Shown: positions 53,249-62,441 of the stretch, piece by piece
Numbering within the stretch: the first letter of the stretch is position 1
Layout: the number at the start of each line of letters is the position of its first letter
Origin: Faecalicatena faecalis
GTDB lineage: Bacteria > Bacillota > Clostridia > Lachnospirales > Lachnospiraceae
Assembly (NCBI RefSeq): GCF_012524165.2
Contig: NZ_JABACJ020000011.1
Coordinates: 62,001 to 126,000 of the forward strand
Length of the DNA: 64,000 nucleotides
Reading direction: 5' to 3'
Made by a program: the position numbers and the translations under genes
Notes under the pieces: generated by a model
Database searches by the model: none
Seen by the model: only the letters and a program-made list of their open reading frames with translations
Told to the model about the DNA's origin: nothing

Positions 53249-54078
53249 GAGAAAAAAGAAAAGGTAAGATATTTGGAGTAACTGGAAATATTATTTTGTG
53301 TATCGTTGCTCTGCTGGTATTTATTCCGCTTGTCTGGCTGATTGTATCCTCCTTTAAGACGGATGCGGACGTCATTAAATGGCCTCCGGCATTTCTGCCG
53401 AAGGAGTGGGTTACGGCTCAATATGAATATGTAGTAAATGCAATTCCGATACTGAGCATGCTGAAGAATACAGTTGTCTTTGCGGGTAGTGTAACTGTTA
53501 TAAGCCTGTTGTTTGATTCATTGGCGGCTTATGCATTTGCGAGAATGGAATTTAGAGGGAAAAAGGTGCTCTTTACAATTATTTTACTTACAATGATGGT
53601 GCCATTCCAGATTATTATGATTCCATTGTATATAGAAGAGTATAAGCTGGGAATTCTGGACACATTACTGGGGCTTATACTGCCCAGAGCATCCGGAGCA
53701 TATGGGATTTATATGCTGACTTCATTTTTTTCAAGAATTCCAAAATCCCTGGAAGAGGCAGCCAGAATTGATGGCCTGAATAACTTTCAGATTTACAGAA
53801 AAATTGTGATGCCGCTATCGAAGCCTGCATTGATCAGTCTGGGAATCTATCATTTTATGAATAACTGGAATGACCTTTTATATCCTATGATGCTGTCCAG
53901 TTCAGTAGAGAATAGAACACTATCTGCCGGACTGGCCGTACTGGTCGGCAGCAATTCTATCAAATATGGACCGACACTGGCGGCGACAGTAATTTCTATC
54001 TGTCCGTTATTATTGTTATTCTTATTTGGGCAGAGGTTCTTTATTGAAGGAATTGCTACTTCGGGAGTGAAAGAATAA
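53245..54078 (+). CDS. Sugar ABC transporter permease, MalG/LacG type (locus II)
   Basis: 277 residues, six membrane helices, EAA loop EAARIDGLNNFQIYRKIVMP and a FIEGIATSGVKE ending like that of the locus I paralogue. Overlaps the preceding permease gene by 4 nt; AAGGAGG precedes the ATG. Confidence 0.92.
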   Translation: MREKRKGKIFGVTGNIILCIVALLVFIPLVWLIVSSFKTDADVIKWPPAFLPKEWVTAQYEYVVNAIPILSMLKNTVVFAGSVTVISLLFDSLAAYAFARMEFRGKKVLFTIILLTMMVPFQIIMIPLYIEEYKLGILDTLLGLILPRASGAYGIYMLTSFFSRIPKSLEEAARIDGLNNFQIYRKIVMPLSKPALISLGIYHFMNNWNDLLYPMMLSSSVENRTLSAGLAVLVGSNSIKYGPTLAATVISICPLLLLFLFGQRFFIEGIATSGVKE

Positions 54079-54089
54079 AGGAGAAAATA

Positions 54090-55607
54090 ATGTATAAGGC
54101 AGAACTGATTATAAACAAAGATTTTAGAAATGCAGAAGTGAGTCCCCTTATATATGGTTCATTTGTTGAACATATGGGGCGGGTGGTATATAACGGAATA
54201 TATGAGCCAGGGCATCCAAAGTCAGATGAAAATGGTTTCCGCGAAGATGTTATCCAGAAGGTTAAGGAAATGGGAGTTACCTGTATCAGATATCCCGGAG
54301 GAAATTTTGTATCCTGTTATGATTGGCGGGATGGTGTTGGAAAAAAGGAAGAACGGCCAAGGCGGAGAGAACTTGCATGGAAATCGATAGAAACGAATCA
54401 ATTTGGTACAGATGAATTTATGCAGTGGGCGAAAAAGGCAGATATTACACCAATATTTGCAGTGAATCTTGGTACAAAAGGGGTTGAAAACGCAGTCTCT
54501 CTGTTGGAGTACTGCAACCTGCCTGCCGGGACATCCTATAGTGACTGGCGTTTGGAAAACGGCAGTGAGGAACCATATGGAATTCCAATATGGTGTCTGG
54601 GCAATGAGATGGATGGCACATGGCAGATTGGCCATAAGACACCGGAGGATTATGGAAAACTAGCAGCACAAGCTGCACATGCGATGAAGGCATTGGACAG
54701 TTCAATTAAGACTGTTGTGTGTGGCAGTTCATCAACAGATGTACCAACTTATACTGATTGGGAAAGAATCGTATTGGAATATACATATGATTTTGCAGAT
54801 TATATTTCCCTGCATCAGTATTATGGAGGGCAGGAGATGGGAACAGAAGAGTTTCTTGCCCAATCGGTAGATATGGAAGAATACATACAGACTGTAATTG
54901 GAATCTGTGACATGGTTAAAAGTAAAAAGAAATCAAACAAAAAAATAGATATTTGCTTCGATGAGTGGGGGGTATGGGAAATCTCTGGTGAAGAAGTAGC
55001 CGACTCAGTCTCTTCCAGAGAGTGGCAGGTGGCCCCTGCCTTCAGTGAACAAATCTATACTATGGAAGATGCCCTGCTATTTGCAGGTATGCTTATGGCT
55101 ATGGTTAAAAAATGTGATAGGGTAAAGGTGGCATGCCAGTCACTGCTTACCAATATCAGCGCCGCAATTATGACTGAGAATGGGGCAGAAGTATGGGTTC
55201 AGCCTATCTTTTATCCGTTTTCATATATGTCCAGGTATGGTAAAGGTATTCTGATGGAGAGTATTTTGAAGTCCCCGTGTTACTTATCTAAGAAAGGAAA
55301 AGAAATCCCATATCTTGATCAGGTGGTCATTTATAATGAAAAAGAAAGTGAATTAGTCTTATATCTGGTAAATAGAAAGGGAGAACCGGCAGTAGTAGAA
55401 ACAGTTCTCCAGGGTTTTTGCACAGATACAGTAGCAGAGCATACAAGTTTATTCCATGCGGATATAAAGGCAGATAATAAATCAGACCATGAAAAAGTGA
55501 AACCTCATTTTGCAATGATAGAAGAAACAGAGAAAACAAAAGTAAGCTGTAAACTAGAGCCTTACTCCTGGAACATGATACGTATAAAGGTGAACAGAAA
55601 TGAATAA
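54090..55607 (+). CDS. GH51 alpha-L-arabinofuranosidase (locus II)
   Basis: 505 residues, no signal peptide, intracellular. Acid/base Glu-173 (CLGNEMDG) and nucleophile Glu-292 (CFDEWGVW) at the same positions as in the locus I enzyme, with which it is collinear over most of its length. Releases L-arabinose from imported oligosaccharides. AAAGGAG precedes the ATG, 12 nt after the permease gene, and its end overlaps the GH43 start. Confidence 0.95.
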   Translation: MYKAELIINKDFRNAEVSPLIYGSFVEHMGRVVYNGIYEPGHPKSDENGFREDVIQKVKEMGVTCIRYPGGNFVSCYDWRDGVGKKEERPRRRELAWKSIETNQFGTDEFMQWAKKADITPIFAVNLGTKGVENAVSLLEYCNLPAGTSYSDWRLENGSEEPYGIPIWCLGNEMDGTWQIGHKTPEDYGKLAAQAAHAMKALDSSIKTVVCGSSSTDVPTYTDWERIVLEYTYDFADYISLHQYYGGQEMGTEEFLAQSVDMEEYIQTVIGICDMVKSKKKSNKKIDICFDEWGVWEISGEEVADSVSSREWQVAPAFSEQIYTMEDALLFAGMLMAMVKKCDRVKVACQSLLTNISAAIMTENGAEVWVQPIFYPFSYMSRYGKGILMESILKSPCYLSKKGKEIPYLDQVVIYNEKESELVLYLVNRKGEPAVVETVLQGFCTDTVAEHTSLFHADIKADNKSDHEKVKPHFAMIEETEKTKVSCKLEPYSWNMIRIKVNRNE

Positions 55608-56583
55608 ATATAACTATAAAGAAACGGAATATAATACCCCTTTCATATACAACAGGGCAGATCCTCAAATTTACAGACATTCTGACGGAATGTACTATTT
55701 TACTGCTTCGGTACCAGAATATGACCGGCTTATATTAAGAAAATCTGACAGTATTAAGGGACTTCGTGAGGCAGAGGAAAAGATTATATGGAGAAAACAT
55801 AGTTCTGGAAAACAGAGCATTCATATCTGGGCGCCCGAGCTTCATTATTTGTGGGGAAAATGGTATATTTACTATGCAGCAGGAGATAAAGACGATATCT
55901 GGGCAATCAGGCCCTATGTTCTGGCATGTACGGGGAATGATCCGATCCGGGATGAATGGATAGAACTGGGGCAGATGCAGGCTGCGGAAGAAGACGAGTT
56001 TTCGTTTCTGGATTTCTCTCTGGATGCCACGGTTATGCTGCACAATGGTGAATATTATTATATCTGGGCTGAAAAAACAGGGACGGGAAAAAAGATTTCG
56101 AACTTATACATAGCGAGAATGGAAGCGCCTGATAAACTGTCAACTCCACAGGAATTGCTTTCGAAGCCGGATTATCCATGGGAACGAAGTGGCTTCTGGG
56201 TAAATGAGGGACCAGCGGTTTTAAAACACAATGGCCGGATATATCTGACCTATTCTGCCAGCGATACAGGAAAGGCATACTGCATGGGGATGCTGTCTGT
56301 AAATGAAACAGAGGATATATTGGACCCGAATAATTGGTCAAAACGTATAACACCTGTATTGTGTACGGATGAGAAAAAAGGGATTTTTGGACCGGGTCAT
56401 AATTCTTTTGTAAAGTCAGATGATGGGAAAAAAGATATCTGTGTTTTTCATGCCCGCTGTTATGATGAAATAGAAGGGGACCCTTTATATGATCCTAACC
56501 GTCATACCATGATGATTGAAGTACAATGGGATGAAAAAGGTGAACCTGTTTTTGATCTGGGAAAAATATATAGGGGCGAATAA
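55600..56583 (+). CDS. GH43 arabinosidase (GH43_26-like, locus II)
   Basis: 327 residues, intracellular GH43 propeller. Asp-21 (RADPQIY), Asp-142 (FSLDATV) and Glu-203 (WVNEGPA) are the expected catalytic trio. Close paralogue of the locus I enzyme at 27893. Overlaps the GH51 gene by 8 nt. Together with GH51 it should split arabinobiose or longer fragments; the division of labour between the two enzymes is not visible. Confidence 0.86.
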   Translation: MNKYNYKETEYNTPFIYNRADPQIYRHSDGMYYFTASVPEYDRLILRKSDSIKGLREAEEKIIWRKHSSGKQSIHIWAPELHYLWGKWYIYYAAGDKDDIWAIRPYVLACTGNDPIRDEWIELGQMQAAEEDEFSFLDFSLDATVMLHNGEYYYIWAEKTGTGKKISNLYIARMEAPDKLSTPQELLSKPDYPWERSGFWVNEGPAVLKHNGRIYLTYSASDTGKAYCMGMLSVNETEDILDPNNWSKRITPVLCTDEKKGIFGPGHNSFVKSDDGKKDICVFHARCYDEIEGDPLYDPNRHTMMIEVQWDEKGEPVFDLGKIYRGE

Positions 56584-56638
56584 CTGCTATGGGCGGGGCC
56601 TCTTCTCAGTAGATTACATTACACCATGAAAGTAAATT

Positions 56639-56728
56639 AACCTGTTGTGCTAACTCGATTTGAAAAAACTGTAGACTACTAAAAATAAGCTGTTTAAGTT
56701 TTTGGATTTTTGGTTGGCACAACAGGTT
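56639..56728. repeat. 16-nt inverted repeat with inner AAAAACT/AGTTTTT stem between convergent genes
   Basis: AACCTGTTGTGCTAAC (56639-56654) pairs with GTTGGCACAACAGGTT (56713-56728) with one G-U. Inside the 58-nt spacer, AAAAACT and AGTTTTT form a second stem. It fills the gap between the convergent GH43 and hydrolase genes. It could be a bidirectional terminator or a small mobile repeat; no target-site duplication was identified. Confidence 0.5.
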
Positions 56729-56745
56729 GAATTATATAATATGTT

Positions 56746-58629
56746 TTACCCAAGAAAACGGCTGGTTGTATTTGTACTGCTGATAATTGCAACGATCACG
56801 CCGGTAATAATACCTGCTAGATAAGGATTTTTGGTTATTTTATATAGTACGCGGTCGATGACGGAGGCACCTGGTATAATAATTAAAAACGCCCATAATT
56901 GTGCGATGTTCATAGGTGCATTATTATTGGACCATGCCATGTGCCCAATTGCTACATAAGTACCATACTGGATTGCCAGTAAAATCAGGATTGGAAGCAG
57001 AGCCACGATTGTAAGTACCAGGTTATTTGACCAGGAATGCTTTCCACCGATCTGGTTAAAGTTAAAACAGTTGCTTGCTGCAGAATATGTAATGTAAAAT
57101 ATCAGGAACAGGAAGGCATGTGGGAAAAGAGCCATCCGTAGAGTGTTTGCATTAAATGCTTTAATGCCTACATTCCAGATTCTGAAATCGCTTACAAAGA
57201 AGTAGTCTGCAAAAAATACCCAGGCATATGCGGCAGCAATAACGACTGCAGCAAGGAGAAGTGTTTTTCCTAATTTTTTTAGTGGCATTTTTACACCAAT
57301 TTCATTCAGGTCAAGTCCGGTTGCCTTTCCATAGATCTTGTAGCTTGCACACATTACAGCAATAGAAATAACCCCACAGAGGGCAGCCCAAAGTGCAATG
57401 CCAAAGATCATAGGTTGTTCTGTAAATGTCAGATTTTTTCCAAATTCTACGACGGGCTGATAGGATAGAGCACCAATAACAGTACTAATCGCAGAACCAA
57501 ATATGAACCACAATATTCCGTTCTTATTAGTCTTTCTGGCAGTGGCAATCTCATTTGCACGGAGCTTTTCAAAATATGGCGTATAAAGTAATGTTGTAGC
57601 AAAAGAGATGATAAACATTACGAAACCGATCATTCCGACAAAATTAAGAGCTTCTTTTAACTGCCAAATCTGATTAGAAGCAGGAAGTTCAACCGGAGAT
57701 CCGAATGCTTCATTAAAAAAGGTGATGGTTGCCGTTGCAGATCTTTTACTGAAATGTGACCAGGGATGAATCTGTACAGGGTTAAAAATTGCACGTATGG
57801 CATCTTCACCACTAATTGTTTCGTGATAGATCGTATCTGCTTTTCGTGTTTCAAGCCCGGAAGGGTCTTTCCCAAAATGCAGGAATGACTGTGCGTAGTA
57901 ACTTTCGTCCATATAATAAGGTGCTTGGAGAAGAGTTCCGCTTTCTGTCATAGTCTGTTGGAAAAATTCATCGTATTTACTTGCTATGATTCCGACATCA
58001 CGGGTATTATACATGTTGGCATAGTTACCATCAAGACCTGCCAATGTAGCGAGTCCGCCCATTGTGTTTGGACTGTCGGTATACATGGCGTCGATACAAT
58101 TCAATAAGACTGCTGAAATAATAGGGGCTTCACTGGCATCGTCTGCTAATACTGCCAGATTGCTGGACATACCTCCCATAGAATGTCCTGTGACACCAAT
58201 TTTTTCTTTATCAACATAAGGCAGTCTGGATAATTCCAGAGCACCCTGATATACAGAAATAAAGTTAAAACCAGTTCCATTCTCTCCTGCATAGTCGGCA
58301 ATATCAGATTCTCCGCACCCGGGTTGGTCAACGGCAAGTACAACATAACCGCGCCGGGATAATTCTACGCTGTTAGAATCCTGCATTTCTTTGTTGTTGA
58401 GGTACCCATGGCTTGTTACAACTGCTGGTGCAGGATGCTTGGCACTCGCATTATCAGGAATATACAGATTGGCACTGATGCCGATACCGGCTTCTGTTTC
58501 CCAGTATATGTGTTTTACAGAGACATGTCCACCATTGGTCTGCACAAGCGAAACTCCGATCATACTGATAAACATCAATATAATCGATATGCAGAGAAAC
58601 CTCTTTGATCTCTTCTTTACTCGTTCCAT
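56746..58629 (-). CDS. Membrane-bound alpha/beta hydrolase with multi-helix C-terminal domain
   Basis: 627 residues. An N-terminal membrane anchor (about 10-30) precedes an extracytoplasmic alpha/beta-hydrolase domain (35-300) with oxyanion-region HGYLNNKE, nucleophile Ser-150 in GHSMGG and a later Asp/His region (HPWSHF near 292). From about residue 330 on there are about eight hydrophobic helices. Fusion of a secreted serine hydrolase to an integral membrane part is uncommon. The enzyme could be an esterase that removes acetyl or feruloyl groups from arabinan outside the cell (inference from the locus). It is divergent from the LacI gene at 58814 and convergent with the GH43 gene. Confidence 0.75.
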   Translation of the reverse strand: MERVKKRSKRFLCISIILMFISMIGVSLVQTNGGHVSVKHIYWETEAGIGISANLYIPDNASAKHPAPAVVTSHGYLNNKEMQDSNSVELSRRGYVVLAVDQPGCGESDIADYAGENGTGFNFISVYQGALELSRLPYVDKEKIGVTGHSMGGMSSNLAVLADDASEAPIISAVLLNCIDAMYTDSPNTMGGLATLAGLDGNYANMYNTRDVGIIASKYDEFFQQTMTESGTLLQAPYYMDESYYAQSFLHFGKDPSGLETRKADTIYHETISGEDAIRAIFNPVQIHPWSHFSKRSATATITFFNEAFGSPVELPASNQIWQLKEALNFVGMIGFVMFIISFATTLLYTPYFEKLRANEIATARKTNKNGILWFIFGSAISTVIGALSYQPVVEFGKNLTFTEQPMIFGIALWAALCGVISIAVMCASYKIYGKATGLDLNEIGVKMPLKKLGKTLLLAAVVIAAAYAWVFFADYFFVSDFRIWNVGIKAFNANTLRMALFPHAFLFLIFYITYSAASNCFNFNQIGGKHSWSNNLVLTIVALLPILILLAIQYGTYVAIGHMAWSNNNAPMNIAQLWAFLIIIPGASVIDRVLYKITKNPYLAGIITGVIVAIISSTNTTSRFLG

Positions 58630-58676
58630 TTTATTTACCCTCCTTAGTAATGATAGAGAAATTTTATGATTGAATG

Positions 58677-58746
58677 AACTTTATTACTATTGCAAATAAA
58701 GTGTTTTTAACTTTATTTTAACTTTATTATTTAAAAGAACTTTATT
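58677..58746. promoter_or_regulatory. Four AACTTTATT repeats plus one inverted copy in a divergent promoter region
   Basis: AACTTTATT occurs at 58677, 58709, 58720 and 58738, and AATAAAGT (inverse) at 58695-58702, the first direct and the inverted copy forming a spaced dyad. They lie between the hydrolase gene (minus) and the LacI gene (plus). Probable binding array for the LacI-type protein or another regulator (inference). Confidence 0.5.
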
Positions 58747-58813
58747 TCTATAGATCTCTATGGTATTTTATAGGCAGAGTCAAACTACTGGCAATGAAAA
58801 GAGGAGGTCTGCT

Positions 58814-59821
58814 ATGTCTATTACGGCAAAGGAATTAGCACAAAAACTTAATATTTCGGCAACTGCTGTATCCATGGCGCTAAATAACCGTCCAGGTGTA
58901 AGTACTACGACCCGGAATCGAATTTTAGAGGCTGCAGAAAAATATGGTTATGATCTAAGCCGACATCAGATTTCCAAGATTCAAAGCAACGAAATATATT
59001 TTATAGCTTACCGTGCATACGATACCGTTCTGAATTATAATGGTATCTTTTTTGAGATGTTTGAGGGAATGGAAGAAGAATGCCGGAAAAGTAACTATCA
59101 TATTCAAATATTACATGTAAACGATTCAGAAATAGATGTGGAAAATATAATCGGAGAACTTAGAATACGTTCAACAGCGGGTCTTATATTGCTAGGCACT
59201 ACGATTACTAAAAAGGCCTGTCTTGCGTTCCTTGCTCTTGGGGTTCCGACCATATTGCTGGACAGTTATCTGGATGCTTTAGAGTGTAGTAGTGTACTTA
59301 TAAATAATAAGCAGGGGGCATACCTTGCAGCAGAATATTTGATACATACTCGTAAAGCTCAGCCTGGATATATTTCATCGACATTGCGGCTTGGCAACTT
59401 TGAGGAACGCCAAATGGGCTTTCGGAGTGCATTGCGTGATCATGGACTCTCACCAGCCAAATCAGTAACCCATGAAGTTTCTCCCTCCATAGAGGGAGCT
59501 TTTACTGATATGCTGGATATCATAGAAAAGGGGGAGGAATTAGCAGACTGCTATTTTGCGGAAAATGACCTTATTGCGATAGGTACCATAAAAGCCCTGA
59601 CTCTTTGTGGAATTAAAGTTCCCGATGAGGTGGGGATTATTGGTTTCGATAATATTGGTATGTGTAGTGTGGTTCAGCCTGCTTTGACGAGTATTTCCAT
59701 ACCCCGGAAATTTATGGGGCAGACAGCAGCAAGGCAATTAATCTACCAGATTCAGGAGAATAACCTTCATCCGGTTAAGATTGAAGTTGCAGCAAAGTTG
59801 ATAAAACGTTTTTCTGTATAA
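58814..59821 (+). CDS. LacI-family transcriptional regulator (locus II)
   Basis: 335 residues: LacI HTH (ITAKELAQKLNISATAVSMALN), then a periplasmic-binding-like effector domain; the hinge region (DLSRHQISKIQSN) is unusual in lacking the normal LARSL pattern, which may alter operator spacing. ATG at 58814 follows GAGGAGG; the longer frame upstream includes repeat DNA. It probably controls the divergent hydrolase and perhaps the GH93-GH43 operon. Confidence 0.9.
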   Translation: MSITAKELAQKLNISATAVSMALNNRPGVSTTTRNRILEAAEKYGYDLSRHQISKIQSNEIYFIAYRAYDTVLNYNGIFFEMFEGMEEECRKSNYHIQILHVNDSEIDVENIIGELRIRSTAGLILLGTTITKKACLAFLALGVPTILLDSYLDALECSSVLINNKQGAYLAAEYLIHTRKAQPGYISSTLRLGNFEERQMGFRSALRDHGLSPAKSVTHEVSPSIEGAFTDMLDIIEKGEELADCYFAENDLIAIGTIKALTLCGIKVPDEVGIIGFDNIGMCSVVQPALTSISIPRKFMGQTAARQLIYQIQENNLHPVKIEVAAKLIKRFSV

Positions 59822-59911
59822 GCTGTTCTGCTAAAGTATATTAAAAATAACTCATAGTGAAAAGTTTAAAATTACAGTTTAGATTTAGTGGAAACTTCCA
59901 CAAATCCTTCC

Positions 59912-59940
59912 TTGACATTCTGATTTTGCTGTGATACGCT
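59912..59940 (+). promoter_or_regulatory. Promoter of the metG leader
   Basis: TTGACA (59912-59917), 17-nt spacer, TACGCT (59935-59940). Transcription from it would produce a leader of about 500 nt containing the T-box. Confidence 0.6.
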
Positions 59941-59980
59941 TTTTAACAGACCAAACAGAATACTCAAAAGAGAACGCAAT

Positions 59981-60316
59981 GACGAAGAGAGTAACCTGAA
60001 GGACATTTTACAGAGAATTCCCGGAGGATTCATACCGACAAGGGCCCTATATGTGCTGCTTTTGTTTGGAGGATCTCGAAGCTGAGAGGGATGAATGAAG
60101 TGCAGGCGAACATGGCTTCCGAGCGGCGCACCGAACAGACAGCAGATGAGAAGTAAGATTTTTGATGCTGTTTTTTGCAAGGCTGCGATGGGTTCGCCCT
60201 TTATAGCGAAGAAGTGCTTGACGGCACTTGCTGAGGCTCTATCCGTGAGGGTAGGGTGAACTAGGAGTGGTAACACGGATATATCCGTCTTCTTATTTTA
60301 GAAGGCGGTTTTTTTT
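59981..60316 (+). promoter_or_regulatory. T-box riboswitch of metG
   Basis: The leader starts with a stem I-like GACGAAGAGAGTA (59981-), continues with AGAGA and GCTGAGAG motifs typical of the distal stem I, and contains an ATG triplet in GAACATGGC (60112-60114), a plausible methionine specifier. The antiterminator bulge is recognisable as CTAGGAGTGGTAACACGG (60261-60277), close to the T-box consensus. A terminator CCGTCTTCT/AGAAGGCGG (60285-60293, 60300-60308) with eight Ts ends it. Uncharged tRNA-Met should favour antitermination and metG expression. Confidence 0.85.
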
Positions 60317-60429
60317 ATGATATGGGAAAGTTCGAAGAACTATCCCATATCATAAGAAGCCGTCAGCATTTTCGCGTATCAACAAATTAATTCATATAAG
60401 GACACTGTCTTCGGGGAAAAGCCGTGTCC
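60317..60429 (+). other. Two further hairpins in the metG leader after the T-box terminator
   Basis: ATGATATGGGA/TCCCATATCAT (60317-60327 with 60343-60353) with an inner AGTTC/GAACT stem, then GGACAC/GTGTCC (60400-60405 with 60424-60429) just before the AAAAAAGGAG ribosome site. The first begins directly at the terminator U-run. Their role is unknown; message stability or translational control are possible. Confidence 0.5.
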
Positions 60430-60449
60430 CAAAAAAGGAGAGAGAAACT

Positions 60450-62360
60450 ATGTCAGAGAAACCAAAGTATTACATCACAACCGCGATTGCCTATACATCA
60501 GGCAAGCCGCACATCGGAAACACATATGAGATTGTCCTCGCAGATGCAATTGCAAGATATAAGAGAAGCCAGGGCTACGATGTGTTCTTCCAGACAGGAA
60601 CAGACGAACACGGTCAGAAAATTGAATTAAAGGCTGATGAGGCCGGCATTACACCAAAGGAATTTGTGGATGGTGTTGCAGGAGAGATTCAGAGAATTTG
60701 GGATTTAATGGATACTTCCTATGACAAGTTCATCCGTACAACAGATGATTATCATGAGAAACAGGTTCAGAAGATTTTCAAGAAATTATACGACAAGGGA
60801 GACATTTACAAGGGGCATTACGAAGGAATGTACTGTACTCCATGTGAGTCTTTCTTCACAGAATCACAGTTAGTAGACGGAAAATGCCCTGACTGTGGAC
60901 GTGAGGTTCAGCCTGCGAAGGAAGAGGCATACTTCTTTAAAATGAGCAAATATGCAGACCGCCTGATTGAGCATATCAATACACACCCGGAATTCATTCA
61001 GCCGGTATCACGTAAGAATGAGATGATGAACAACTTCCTGCTTCCGGGACTTCAGGATTTGTGTGTATCCAGAACCTCCTTCAAGTGGGGAATCCCGGTA
61101 GACTTCGATCCAAAGCATGTAGTCTATGTATGGCTGGATGCGCTGACCAACTACATCACCGGAATTGGATATGACTGCGATGGCGAGTGCACAGACCAGT
61201 TCAAGAAGGACTGGCCGGCAGACCTGCACCTGATCGGAAAAGACATCATCCGTTTCCATACCATCTACTGGCCGATTTTCCTGATGGCACTGGATCTTCC
61301 ACTGCCGAAGCAGATTTTCGGGCATCCGTGGCTGTTACAGGGCGATGGCAAGATGAGCAAGTCCAAAGGAAACGTGCTGTATGCAGATGAGCTGGTTGAT
61401 TTCTTTGGTGTGGATGCAGTCCGCTACTTCGTTCTCCACGAAATGCCGTTCGAGAATGACGGTGTGATTTCCTGGGAACTGATGGTAGAGCGTCTGAATT
61501 CTGATCTGGCAAACACACTTGGAAATCTGGTCAACCGTACCGTTTCTATGACGAATAAATATTTTGGCGGCGTGGTAACTGACAAAGGCGTGGCAGAGGA
61601 AGTAGATGCCGACTTAAAGGCTGTTGTAGAGAATACACCGAAGGCAGTGGAAGCGAAGATGAACGACCTTCGTGTGGCAGATGCAATGACAGAGATCTTT
61701 AACCTGTTCAAACGCTGCAATAAATACATTGATGAGACAATGCCATGGGTACTTGCAAAGGATGAAGCAAAGAAAGACAGACTTGAGACTGTACTGTGGA
61801 ACCTGATTCAGAGCATTTCCGCAGGTGCAAGACTTCTGGAGTCCTTCATGCCGTCCACAAGTGAAAAGATACTGGCACAGTTAAATGACGGACACGTCAC
61901 AGATAAGCCGGAAATCCTGTTCCAGAGACTGGATCTGGAGGAAGTCCTGAAAAAAGTAGAAGAACTTCACCCACCTGTAGCCGATACAGAAGAAGCTGCG
62001 GGGGAAGAGGCTGTGATCGACATCGAAGCAAAACCAGAAATCACATTCGAGCAGTTCGGTGCAATGCAGTTCCAGGTAGGCGAAATCATTGCCTGTGAAG
62101 AAGTGAAGAAATCCAAGAAATTACTGTGCTCCCAGGTAAAAGTCGGAAGTCAGGTCAAACAGATCGTTTCTGGTATCAAAGCACATTATACAGCAGAGGA
62201 AATGGTCGGTAAGAAGGTCATGGTGCTCGTGAACTTAAAACCTGCGAAACTAGCTGGCGTACTGTCAGAGGGAATGCTGCTCTGCGCAGAGGATGCAGAC
62301 GGAAATCTGGCATTGATGACACCGGAGAAAAATATGCCGGCAGGGGCAGAGATCTGCTAG
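60450..62360 (+). CDS. metG: Methionyl-tRNA synthetase with C-terminal tRNA-binding domain
   Basis: 636 residues. Charges tRNA-Met with methionine. HIGN (21-24, class I signature), zinc-knuckle cysteines 129, 132, 146 and 149, KMSKS (301-305), an alpha-helical anticodon-binding domain (about 350-500) and a C-terminal EMAPII/Trbp111-like tRNA-binding OB-fold (about 535-636) that also mediates dimerisation. Length fits the bacterial dimeric form. AAAAAAGGAG precedes the ATG. Controlled by the T-box upstream; a terminator follows. Confidence 0.98.
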   Translation: MSEKPKYYITTAIAYTSGKPHIGNTYEIVLADAIARYKRSQGYDVFFQTGTDEHGQKIELKADEAGITPKEFVDGVAGEIQRIWDLMDTSYDKFIRTTDDYHEKQVQKIFKKLYDKGDIYKGHYEGMYCTPCESFFTESQLVDGKCPDCGREVQPAKEEAYFFKMSKYADRLIEHINTHPEFIQPVSRKNEMMNNFLLPGLQDLCVSRTSFKWGIPVDFDPKHVVYVWLDALTNYITGIGYDCDGECTDQFKKDWPADLHLIGKDIIRFHTIYWPIFLMALDLPLPKQIFGHPWLLQGDGKMSKSKGNVLYADELVDFFGVDAVRYFVLHEMPFENDGVISWELMVERLNSDLANTLGNLVNRTVSMTNKYFGGVVTDKGVAEEVDADLKAVVENTPKAVEAKMNDLRVADAMTEIFNLFKRCNKYIDETMPWVLAKDEAKKDRLETVLWNLIQSISAGARLLESFMPSTSEKILAQLNDGHVTDKPEILFQRLDLEEVLKKVEELHPPVADTEEAAGEEAVIDIEAKPEITFEQFGAMQFQVGEIIACEEVKKSKKLLCSQVKVGSQVKQIVSGIKAHYTAEEMVGKKVMVLVNLKPAKLAGVLSEGMLLCAEDADGNLALMTPEKNMPAGAEIC

Positions 62361-62402
62361 ATCAGATTATCAAGAACATGAAATAATTATCATATAGAAA
62401 AG

Positions 62403-62441
62403 GGGAACGCAGATCAAGATATGTCTGCGTTCCCTATTTTT
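62403..62441. terminator. Bidirectional terminator between metG and the GT2 gene
   Basis: GGGAACGCAGA (62403-62413) and TCTGCGTTCCC (62424-62434) form a perfect 11-bp stem followed by TATTTTT, between convergent metG and GT2 genes. Confidence 0.88.

Noticed and set aside
58630..58813. AACTTTATT repeats as a CRISPR or plasmid iteron array
   Set aside because: Units are only 9 nt, unevenly spaced, without spacers of constant length and with no replication or cas genes nearby.
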